Below the pieces are notes generated by a model. That model saw only the letters and a list, made by a program, of their open reading frames with translations, ran no database searches and had not been told where the DNA came from. A stretch of DNA of 64,000 nucleotides from assembly GCA_019635415.1 (NCBI GenBank), contig JAHBZN010000007.1, forward strand, positions 1 to 64,000, written 5' to 3'. A program made the translations under genes and the position numbers. The DNA comes from Ramlibacter sp. (GTDB taxonomy: Bacteria > Pseudomonadota > Gammaproteobacteria > Burkholderiales > Burkholderiaceae_C). Positions 1 through 6,466 of this stretch are shown in pieces (the first letter of the stretch is position 1; each line of letters starts with the position of its first letter).

Positions 1-59
1 GCCCGCACTGCTTAAGAAAATTCGCTGATAGCGAAATTTCTATTGACTGAGGCGAAATC

Positions 60-355
60 GTTTGATAGAGTCCAACCTGAGGCTGACAGAGACAACTGTC
101 GATTCAGAGGAGTGCTTCGGTGCTCTGTGAGGTCGTAAGACCTCGACCACTCGCCTGGCCCACTGCTGCTGGGAGTACGCCGCCCGCCGGATGCTCGTAG
201 CCCTGTGCCGCCGGTGCGAGCCTGCCCGGGACGACCCCGGGCAGGCGTTAGAGAAGTGAAGGGGTACAAGCCGCCGTTTGCTCTGCTTGGTTACGGACGA
301 CAGCCACGGCCCCACGCAATCCCGCGTGGGTGTCGGTTGGTGTAGCCAAGGAGAA
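60..355 (+). ncRNA. candidate retron msr-msd RNA / structured leader
   Basis: This 300-base stretch upstream of the retron-like operon has no convincing long gene but is dense with stem-loops. Visible stems are 85-89/96-100; an imperfect 105-109/123-127; a perfect 129-134/139-144 closed by gtaa; 193-197/217-221; an 11-bp stem 220-230/236-246; and a nested hairpin with stems 286-295/341-350, 298-302/331-335 and 311-317/324-330. Several short stem-loops followed by a long hairpin is the layout expected of an msr followed by an msd in a retron noncoding RNA. A clear a1/a2 repeat is not obvious: candidates are 72-77 with 335-340 and 44-49 with 356-361, both weak. The exact ends and the branching guanosine are not determined. 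It could instead be a regulatory leader of the 361 gene, because the last hairpin touches that gene's ribosome binding site. Confidence 0.45.
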
Positions 356-360
356 CAGTC

Positions 361-504
361 ATGAAAAGTGACGTTCAGAAGCCTCCCAAACGGCGAGCGC
401 TGAAGAGTCTATGGTCATGGCTGACGCGTCCCGGCACTATTCGACTGGCCTTTGCGCTGGTTCGTTTGGTGTCGGAGATTGCGAAGGTTATGGACAAGTT
501 CTAA
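361..504 (+). CDS. small basic amphipathic protein at head of retron operon
   Basis: This 47-residue ORF starts with ATG behind a textbook aaggag ribosome binding site at 348-353 and ends 46 bases before the XRE gene. The N-terminal half is basic (KPPKRR) and the C-terminal half is an amphipathic or hydrophobic helix (LAFALVRLVSEIAKVMDKF). I do not recognise a family. The strong Shine-Dalgarno and its position as first gene argue for a real product, possibly a membrane-active peptide or a leader. Its ribosome binding site is partly sequestered in the hairpin 286-350, so translation could be coupled to the fate of the structured RNA upstream. The ORF could also lie within the 3-prime part of the noncoding RNA transcript. 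Confidence 0.5.
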   Translation: MKSDVQKPPKRRALKSLWSWLTRPGTIRLAFALVRLVSEIAKVMDKF

Positions 505-550
505 GGCTCTTCGGCACCCCTTCTCTTTCAAATCGGATACTGGACGGGAA

Positions 551-859
551 ATGTTAAACCGAGCACTGAGATTACTGAGGACTTACCACCAACTGACGCA
601 GGTCGAGTTGGCGAAGCGTCTTGGCATCTCGAACTCGTACTTAAGTGAACTTGAAAGCGGTGACAAGACCCCGGCACTAGACCTGCTGGACAAGTATTCG
701 GACATCTTCAAGATGCCCACATCTTCAATCCTGCTGTTCTCTGAATCTCTGACCGGAGAGGGGCGGCGCAGTGGCAAGTTGCGCGTGGGGGCGGCAGACA
801 AGATTCTTCGCTTGCTGGAATGGCTTGAAGAGCGCGATGCAATCCAAAAGCCTGCATAA
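551..859 (+). CDS. XRE-family helix-turn-helix regulator, retron operon
   Basis: This is a 102-residue protein with a Cro/C1-type helix-turn-helix at about residues 10-62, containing LTQVELAKRLGISNSYLSEL. The C-terminal 35 residues form a charged helix. The chosen ATG (551) follows a short gga-rich site; the reading frame extends further up but without a better start. Its stop lies 23 bases inside the reverse transcriptase gene, so the two are probably translationally coupled. In PRTase-type retrons a small XRE protein commonly accompanies the RT (family knowledge). It could autoregulate the operon or be a structural part of the RT-RNA complex. The DNA-binding fold is clear; the role is inferred. 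Confidence 0.85.
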   Translation: MLNRALRLLRTYHQLTQVELAKRLGISNSYLSELESGDKTPALDLLDKYSDIFKMPTSSILLFSESLTGEGRRSGKLRVGAADKILRLLEWLEERDAIQKPA

Positions 860-1706
860 ACGCTATCCCCTCGAACGTTCGCCTCTCTATCGGCTGCGCG
901 GCAAGGGCAAGTTCGAGACCGTTCTCGGCGTGCAGTGGGATGCTGTACCTAAGCTGTTGGACATCAAGCACTACCGCGTTTGGATAAATGAAAAGGGCCG
1001 CGAGATTCAAGCGCCCCATGGTTGGCTTGCCCAAGTTCATCGGCGCATCGGGGAACTGCTGGGTCGGATAGAGCTTCCCGACTATGTCTATTCGCAGAAG
1101 GGGCGCTCCTACGCTGACAATGCCCGCGCTCACAGGGGTGAAACGCCATTGGTCAAGACTGATATCAGCCGCTTCTACCCCAGCGTGACCCGGCAAGCGG
1201 TGTTCCGTATGTTTGTTGATGACTTTGAGTGTGCGGTTGATGTGGCGCACCGGCTTGCTGATGTGTGCTGCTACAAGCAGGCGCATCTCCCCACCGGGAG
1301 TGCCCTCAGCGGGCGGGTAGCGTTCTTTTCAAAGCGCCATATGTTCGACGAAATTGCCGATGCGGCGCAAGGCGTTGGTTGCAAGATGACCGCCTATGTG
1401 GACGACGTGACTATCTCGGGTGCGGCGGCCACCAAGTCCCTGCTCGGCACAGTACGCCAAACCATCGGGCGTCATGGTCTGCGCACGCAGGGGCGGAAGT
1501 CCAAAACCTACGCCAGCGGTGCGGCTAAATCCATTACCGGGGCAGTGGTGGTTCGAGACGAAGTTCGATTGCCAAACACCCGCCACTTGAACATTCACCG
1601 TGCCCGTCAAGCGGTGGCGGTGGCAGCTCCGGCCGAGCAGGATCAGGCGCGGCGGGTGTTGGCTGGACGATTGCAAGAAGCGCGACAAGTTTTGGGGAAA
1701 GGGTGA
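837..1706 (+). CDS. retron-type reverse transcriptase
   Basis: A 289-residue reverse transcriptase of typical retron length. In order: the region X signature NARAH (residues 95-99, matching NAxxH); motif A DISRFYPS (109-116, catalytic Asp109); a motif B-like LPTGSALSGRVAF (151-163); the catalytic YVDD (187-190); and ITGAVV (233-238) at the place of the retron VTG motif. No maturase, endonuclease or protease domain is attached, which separates it from group II intron RTs. The start at 837 was chosen because the extension upstream duplicates the regulator gene in another frame. It overlaps the regulator by 23 bases, and its stop overlaps the next start. The expected product is a branched RNA-DNA (msDNA) primed from an adjacent noncoding RNA. 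Confidence 0.9.
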   Translation: MQSKSLHKRYPLERSPLYRLRGKGKFETVLGVQWDAVPKLLDIKHYRVWINEKGREIQAPHGWLAQVHRRIGELLGRIELPDYVYSQKGRSYADNARAHRGETPLVKTDISRFYPSVTRQAVFRMFVDDFECAVDVAHRLADVCCYKQAHLPTGSALSGRVAFFSKRHMFDEIADAAQGVGCKMTAYVDDVTISGAAATKSLLGTVRQTIGRHGLRTQGRKSKTYASGAAKSITGAVVVRDEVRLPNTRHLNIHRARQAVAVAAPAEQDQARRVLAGRLQEARQVLGKG

Positions 1707-2293
1707 CCGCCTTGAAAGCTTCGCTTCGACAAATTCGTGGGCCGTGGGATGACGGGTGGGTGCTGGACAAGCACACCCTGCAAAGCGTTTATCTTGGGGA
1801 TGACGAACATGGCCATGCACGCTTTGATACGACCCGCACCGAGGTAGGCGAGGCCACGTATCAACTCAAGTACCGCAGCGATTGGGCACAGGTAAAGCCG
1901 CTCGCGCAGGCCATTGCCGAGCACATCTGCCCGAAGCTGGCCAACGTGGGGTTCATCGTCCCGATGCCGGCATCGAATCCGCGCCATCGGCAGCCTGTCA
2001 CCGAAGTAGCCAATGAGCTGGGTGCACTTGTGAAGGTGCCTGTCTTCGACAGCCTGCTGGTGAAAGCTGCGAATGGGAAGTCCCTCAAGGACCTGCACAC
2101 CAAGGATGAGAAGATCGAAGCGATCGGCGACAGCTTCAGCGTAAACGATGGTATCCAAGGCAACGGTCCCTGGAACGTGCTCGTCGTCGATGACTTGTTC
2201 CACACCGGGGCGTCAATGGAGGCCGCTTGCAAAGTGCTGCGTTCGTACCCGAAGGTACGGAAGGTCTACGTAGCCGCACTGACTTGGAGATGA
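1703..2293 (+). CDS. phosphoribosyltransferase-domain protein, putative retron effector
   Basis: A 196-residue protein starting at GTG 1703, overlapping the RT stop. Residues 80-180 have the type I phosphoribosyltransferase (ComF-like) layout. The PRPP-binding loop is VLVVDDLFHTGAS (159-171), and an earlier strand FIVPMPASNPRHRQ supplies the usual proline-rich loop. The first 75 residues are family-specific. ComF-like proteins normally have zinc cysteines at the N-terminus and these are absent, so this is a specialised variant. From memory, a PRTase plus an XRE protein defines one of the catalogued retron types (type III). By analogy it would be the effector or part of it, acting on a nucleotide or PRPP pool when the msDNA complex is disturbed; that role is inference. 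Confidence 0.82.
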   Translation: MTALKASLRQIRGPWDDGWVLDKHTLQSVYLGDDEHGHARFDTTRTEVGEATYQLKYRSDWAQVKPLAQAIAEHICPKLANVGFIVPMPASNPRHRQPVTEVANELGALVKVPVFDSLLVKAANGKSLKDLHTKDEKIEAIGDSFSVNDGIQGNGPWNVLVVDDLFHTGASMEAACKVLRSYPKVRKVYVAALTWR

Positions 2294-2856
2294 AGATGAC
2301 TACGCGAGTTTTCATTGCTGGTTCGATGAACATCAAGCACCTTGATCCGAAGGTCAAGGAGCGAATCGACAACATCGTCGCCCAAGACTTTGAGGTGGTG
2401 GTGGGCGATGCTGACGGAGCCGACACCTCGATCCAGCAGTACCTGGTCAACCACGGTACGACGAGGGCAATCGTTTTCTGTAGCGGTGAGCGGCCCAGAA
2501 ACAATGTGGGGCATTGGCCTGTTCAATGCGTCGAGACAAGTCACTCGCAGGGATCGCGTGCGTTCTTCACCGCCAAAGACATCCGCATGGCCGAGGTTGC
2601 TGACATCGGTTTGATGATCTGGGACACCAAGAGCACGGGTACTCTCAGCAACGTCATCGAACTTCTGGCGCGCAAGAAGAAATCTGTCGTATTTGTGAAT
2701 AAGGCTAAGCTCTTCAAGAACGTCGCCACAGTCGAACAGCTCGAAGAACTACTCTCTTTCATGTCGGAACATGCCAAGCAGAAGGCCGACGAGAAGATTA
2801 GGCTGTTTTCTCGGATCGACGCGCTTAAGCATGAACAGATTCAGATGTTTGCCTGA
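2290..2856 (+). CDS. SLOG-like Rossmann nucleotide-binding protein, putative retron effector partner
   Basis: A 188-residue protein whose ATG overlaps the PRTase stop (atga at 2290-2293). The N-terminus FIAGSMNIKHL followed by GDADGAD (39-45) matches the glycine-rich pattern of the SLOG superfamily (DUF2493, LOG and nucleoside deoxyribosyltransferase relatives), which bind nucleotide or ribose-phosphate ligands. A later strand, IGLMIWDTKSTGTLSNVIELL, fits the conserved nucleotide-binding loop of the fold. The last 45 residues are a charged helix. Next to a phosphoribosyltransferase it suggests an effector pair acting on nucleotide metabolism or signalling. A true N-ribosyltransferase cannot be told from a ligand sensor by reading. 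Confidence 0.7.
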   Translation: MKMTTRVFIAGSMNIKHLDPKVKERIDNIVAQDFEVVVGDADGADTSIQQYLVNHGTTRAIVFCSGERPRNNVGHWPVQCVETSHSQGSRAFFTAKDIRMAEVADIGLMIWDTKSTGTLSNVIELLARKKKSVVFVNKAKLFKNVATVEQLEELLSFMSEHAKQKADEKIRLFSRIDALKHEQIQMFA

Positions 2857-2874
2857 TTGACAAAGGGAGGGGGA

Positions 2875-3204
2875 ATGCAGTTCAGAGAAGTACCGCAACA
2901 TGACATTTCACTCGGAACGCATCAGCGAGCGGATGGGCAGAGGTTCAAGCTGACGGCGCGATTGTTTGAGTTGCCAGCCGAATACGACTACTGGCAAGCG
3001 ACCTATGACGCGAAGCATGATGAGTGGGGACACCTTCGCTTTGTGCTCACGGTTCCCAAGAAGATCGCCGCAACCTTGGACTTTGCCCGCGCCATCGTTT
3101 CTGGGGCTGCATCCGAGCAGGTCAAGTCATGCCTGAACAGCGCAACACAGAGCGGGCGGGATCTGGCCCCATGCTTCGCGCTGGATGGCTGGGTGTTGAT
3201 TTAA
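2875..3204 (+). CDS. hypothetical protein, last gene of retron-like operon
   Basis: A 109-residue protein whose ATG follows a purine-rich ribosome binding site (gggaggggg, 2865-2872), 18 bases after the SLOG-like gene. It is soluble and mixed alpha/beta, with aromatic clusters (EYDYWQATYDAKHDEWGHLRF), and has no motif I recognise. Same strand and tight spacing suggest co-transcription with the retron genes. It could be an accessory subunit or an unrelated small gene of the same island. The AT-richer intergenic stretch 3205-3342 after it contains only weak inverted repeats, such as 3294-3298/3304-3308. Confidence 0.65.
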   Translation: MQFREVPQHDISLGTHQRADGQRFKLTARLFELPAEYDYWQATYDAKHDEWGHLRFVLTVPKKIAATLDFARAIVSGAASEQVKSCLNSATQSGRDLAPCFALDGWVLI

Positions 3205-3342
3205 GTTGAACTTAGCGTCACGAAAGCGTATGGTATTTTTCATGGTACGCATCCATGTATGCCTGTTCAACTCATTGTTTTTATTGAATTATTTTGTGCA
3301 AAACACAATCGAGTGGGAATGAGGGCCGTCAGCCTGGCTAGG

Positions 3343-4353
3343 CTACAGCGGTAGCGTCGCCAGCCCCGCCACGCCGAGCGTGTACACGGCTACCAGGGCC
3401 CAGCTGTCCAGTCCCATGCCCAGCCGCTTGCGCGGCGCTTTCAGGACCAGGCCTCCCATGAACACCAGTGTCATCAGGAGCCCCAGGCCCGTCATGTAGA
3501 GGGCCGACGCTTCTGCATCGGGCAGGACGGCACGGCCGGAGATGCAGGTGGCCAGCACCAGCAGCACGGGCAGCATCGCGTTGCCGCCCAGGATGTCGCT
3601 GACGGCCAGCGTGTACTCGCCGCGCCGCGCCGCGGGCAGACCCGTAGCCACCTCGGGCAGCGCGGTAGAGGCGGCCAGGATGGTGGCGCCAAACACCGCG
3701 CCGTCCATGTGCCAGTGGCTAGCCAGAGCGCTGCCACTGTGCTCCAGCAGCACCCCACCCGCCAGCGTGGCCAGCGCACTGAGCAGGAACAGGATGGCCG
3801 GGCGTGCGAGGGGCGGGCGCGGGCCCGCCGCGGCCGCGGGCGGGGTGGCTCGTGCCGGCCGCCGTCGGCTCAGATGCCGAATGAACAGCAAGCCCCCCAG
3901 CCAGGTTGCCACCGTCAACGCACCGTCGGGCGTGATGCCCCAGCGGATCAGGTCGGGCGGCAAGGCATGGCCCAGCAGCACCAACCCCAGGACGACCCCC
4001 ACCATGGCGGCCTCGGTGAGGGTGGTGGGGGAGGACACCCTCGTGGCGAGCGGCGTGTGGCCGCGGTTTCCCGCGAGATCAAACAGCGCGAGCAACAGCG
4101 TCTGGATCGCGATCCCGCCCAGCAGATTGCCCACCGCCACATTCACCCGGCCACCGTGGGACGCGCTCACGGTGATGGCGATCTCGGGCAGGTTGGTGAC
4201 AACCGCCAGCAACAGCAGGCCTCCGAACTCCTGGCCCCAGCCGAAGGCCTCGTCCAGCGCGTCGGTGGCCCGGGTGAGCAGCACCCCGGCCCAGCCAACG
4301 ATGGCTGCGGAGAACGCGAAGACCAGCAACCACGCGGCAGGGGATTCAGGCAT
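3343..4353 (-). CDS. sodium/calcium exchanger-family membrane protein
   Basis: A 336-residue multi-pass inner-membrane protein of the cation/Ca2+ antiporter (CaCA) type. The two inverted alpha repeats are visible: LLLLAVVTNLPEIAITVSAS with VGNLLGGIAIQT in the N-terminal half, and ATILAASTALPEVATGLPAA with VSDILGGNAMLPV in the C-terminal half. The acidic residues of the two PE motifs are the expected cation ligands. A hydrophilic Arg/Pro/Ala-rich loop separates the halves. It stands alone, convergent with the retron operon, and diverges from the GAF-domain gene downstream. The exact transported ion is not readable from sequence. Confidence 0.82.
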   Translation of the reverse strand: MPESPAAWLLVFAFSAAIVGWAGVLLTRATDALDEAFGWGQEFGGLLLLAVVTNLPEIAITVSASHGGRVNVAVGNLLGGIAIQTLLLALFDLAGNRGHTPLATRVSSPTTLTEAAMVGVVLGLVLLGHALPPDLIRWGITPDGALTVATWLGGLLFIRHLSRRRPARATPPAAAAGPRPPLARPAILFLLSALATLAGGVLLEHSGSALASHWHMDGAVFGATILAASTALPEVATGLPAARRGEYTLAVSDILGGNAMLPVLLVLATCISGRAVLPDAEASALYMTGLGLLMTLVFMGGLVLKAPRKRLGMGLDSWALVAVYTLGVAGLATLPL

Positions 4354-4494
4354 GGGTCCATCATCGCATCGCCGGGGCTGCGGTGGGGGTCTAAAGCCTT
4401 CCCCTAGACAGCCTAGGCAATTTGCCTAGGCAGGGCGGCGAGCGTGCTGCCTACATTCACCCCATGGGCCAACTCTGACCCGATGGGAGCTGAC

Positions 4495-5493
4495 ATGCAA
4501 GGCGTTTCATTGACCGATGGCGATGTTCAGCACATCGAGTTGCCGCTCGGCAACCATGGCACCTGGCTGTCGCGCGATGACCGGTTTGACCGGGTCACGC
4601 GTACGGCATTGCGCCTGCTGGACCGGGGTGAAAGTCTGGTGTGTCTCGTGGAGGAGGGCGCTCACTGGCTGCTGTCGGCACAGGGCCTGGATGCGGCGGA
4701 GGCCGCCACCGCCGTGCCGATGTGCAGCCAGGCCGTGATGCAGGGCAAGGTGCTGATGGTGCCGGACATGCGCGTGGACCCCCGCTTCTGGGACAACGCG
4801 CTGGTGACGGGCCCCCCCTTCCTGCGCTCGTATGTCGGGGTGCCGCTGAGTCCCGAGCGGGGCTCCCAGGCCGGGGCCATCTGCGTGATGGACCCCGACG
4901 TGGCGGCATTCCGCTATCACGACATCGAGGTCCTGGAGGACATGGCCCATATGGCGGCGTCCGAGATGCGGGTCACCGCGCTGTCGCAGGCCCGCAAGCG
5001 GCTCGAGGAATGCCTGGCCCGGCTGGAACCTCATCTGCGGCTGGACCCGGTCACCGGCTGCTGGAACGTCCGGGCTTTCCGGGATCTGGTGGCCCGCGCA
5101 GTCCATCGCGCAGCGCAGGAGCAGTCCACCCTGGCGCTTTGCTATGTGCGGGTGCGCAATTTCGAGTCCCGGAACACAGCGGGCATGCCCGTGCGTGCCG
5201 AGGTCGTGCGGAGGTTGCTGGGGCAAGTGCTGGGCAGCCGGCTGCCCGGGCAGGGCGCGCTGGCCAGCCTGGGGGGCGCGGACTTCTGTGCGCTGGTGCC
5301 GGGGGCCCACGCGCTGGACGTGGAAGCCCACCTGGCGGCGTTCACTTACCCGCAGCTGTCACTGGCCGCCCCGGGCCTGCGTGTCGACCTGGATCTGCAA
5401 CTGCAATTTGGCCTGGCGCTGCTGCACGAAATGCCCGCCGGGACCTCCGCGACCGAGATCTGGGCCACCGCGCTGGCGAAGCTGGACGCTTGA
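4495..5493 (+). CDS. GAF-domain protein with degenerate GGDEF domain
   Basis: A 332-residue protein. Residues about 35-170 form a GAF sensor domain (VPMCSQAVMQGKVLMVPDM, SYVGVPLSPERGSQAGAICVMD). A helical linker leads to a GGDEF-like domain that begins at LDPVTGCWN. The signature position reads GGADF instead of GG(D/E)EF, so cyclic-di-GMP synthesis is doubtful. The ATG at 4495 was chosen because gggag lies six bases upstream; an in-frame GTG at 4444 has no comparable site. It may act as a signal receptor or GTP-binding module rather than an active cyclase. Confidence 0.72.
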   Translation: MQGVSLTDGDVQHIELPLGNHGTWLSRDDRFDRVTRTALRLLDRGESLVCLVEEGAHWLLSAQGLDAAEAATAVPMCSQAVMQGKVLMVPDMRVDPRFWDNALVTGPPFLRSYVGVPLSPERGSQAGAICVMDPDVAAFRYHDIEVLEDMAHMAASEMRVTALSQARKRLEECLARLEPHLRLDPVTGCWNVRAFRDLVARAVHRAAQEQSTLALCYVRVRNFESRNTAGMPVRAEVVRRLLGQVLGSRLPGQGALASLGGADFCALVPGAHALDVEAHLAAFTYPQLSLAAPGLRVDLDLQLQFGLALLHEMPAGTSATEIWATALAKLDA

Positions 5494-5535
5494 CCCGGGG
5501 CGACGACCACGCCCCGGGCGCGGCACAATGGGCGG

Positions 5536-6171
5536 ATGTACCTGCCGCCCCAATTCAATTCCGCGGACCCCGCCGTCGCCCGGCGGCTGATGCGCGAGCA
5601 TCCGTTCGCCAGCCTGATTTCCAACGACGACGAAGGGCTGCCTTTCGTCACCCATCTGCCCTTGCACCTTCAGGAGCGGCCGGCCGCCGATGGCGGGGCC
5701 CCGGAACTGGTGCTGCTGGGCCATTGCGCAAAGCCGAACCCGCACTGGCGTTACCTGAAGGCCCGGCCCACGGCCGTGGTGACCTTCCTCGGGCCGCACG
5801 GCTATCTGTCGCCCCGCGTGTACCCTGATCTGGCGCGCGTACCGAGCTGGAACTACCTTGCGGTCCACTGCACGGTCGAGTCCACGCTGGTTGAAGAGCC
5901 TTCGGCGAAGGACCGGCTTCTCAAGCAGCTGATCGGCGACCATGAGCCGCCCTATGCCGAACAGTGGCGCGGCCTGGGTGACGAGTTCGCCCACAAGATG
6001 CTGGCGGGCATCATGGGCTTTGAGCTCGTTGTCCGATCGCTGCAATGCAAGGTCAAGCTGAACCAGCACCGGCCTGAATCGCACGCGGCCATGAAGGCCG
6101 GTTACGCGCAGGGCAATGACCACGAGCGCGCTTTGGCGACCTGGATGAGCAGCCTCGGAATGGGCGACTGA
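5536..6171 (+). CDS. PaiB-like FMN-binding transcriptional regulator
   Basis: A 211-residue protein beginning MYLPPQFNSADP, which is the characteristic start of the PaiB family (FMN-binding split-barrel, negative regulator type). Further family landmarks are PFASLISNDDEGLPFVTHLPL, HCAKPNPHWRYL, FLGPHGYLSPRVYPD, VPSWNYLAVH, and the C-terminal KVKLNQHRP. Full length for the family. In Bacillus PaiB represses protease and sporulation genes; in proteobacteria the role is unclear and many members may simply be flavin-dependent enzymes. It lies directly upstream of a small membrane protein gene. Confidence 0.88.
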   Translation: MYLPPQFNSADPAVARRLMREHPFASLISNDDEGLPFVTHLPLHLQERPAADGGAPELVLLGHCAKPNPHWRYLKARPTAVVTFLGPHGYLSPRVYPDLARVPSWNYLAVHCTVESTLVEEPSAKDRLLKQLIGDHEPPYAEQWRGLGDEFAHKMLAGIMGFELVVRSLQCKVKLNQHRPESHAAMKAGYAQGNDHERALATWMSSLGMGD

Positions 6172-6181
6172 AGGAGTTTTC

Positions 6182-6406
6182 ATGCGAATGATCTTTGGAG
6201 TTCTTGGTTTACTGATGGTGGTGCTCATCGTGGGCGTGCTGGCGAAGAAGCAGCTCGGTGCGGTCTCGGCGCCCCCTGTGGCGCCCGGCGCTGCGGCGGT
6301 GCCTGCGCCAGCCCCGGGGGCCACCCCCCAGCAGCAGGTGGACCAGTACAAGAAGGCGGTGGAGGGTGCCTTGCAGCAGGCCCGCCCCATGCCGGACGAC
6401 AAGTAA
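6182..6406 (+). CDS. small single-span membrane protein
   Basis: A 74-residue protein preceded by a good aaggag site, ten bases after the PaiB-like gene. Residues 3-20 (MIFGVLGLLMVVLIVGVL) are a transmembrane segment. The remainder is a Pro/Ala-rich linker followed by a short helix, QQVDQYKKAVEGALQQ. This layout is common for conserved hypothetical proteins of Comamonadaceae. No enzymatic motif is present. It may be co-transcribed with its neighbours. Confidence 0.7.
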   Translation: MRMIFGVLGLLMVVLIVGVLAKKQLGAVSAPPVAPGAAAVPAPAPGATPQQQVDQYKKAVEGALQQARPMPDDK

Positions 6407-6466
6407 GGCTGTTTGGGTGGAAAAACGAAGGGTAGCCCTTGTCAGCCGGTCATTGTTTGCTACGAA

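Noticed and set aside
12..315. Minus-strand frames of 85 and 91 codons over the retron leader
   Set aside because: They are Arg/Pro/Ser-rich, have no ribosome site, and lie across the hairpins; the stretch behaves like structured RNA.
708..1286. 192-codon minus-strand frame over the XRE and RT genes
   Set aside because: It is antisense to two clearly conserved genes and has no recognisable domain.
4641..5828. 395-codon frame overlapping the GAF and PaiB-like genes
   Set aside because: Gly/Arg/Ala-rich composition without motifs; it spans the junction of two convincing genes.
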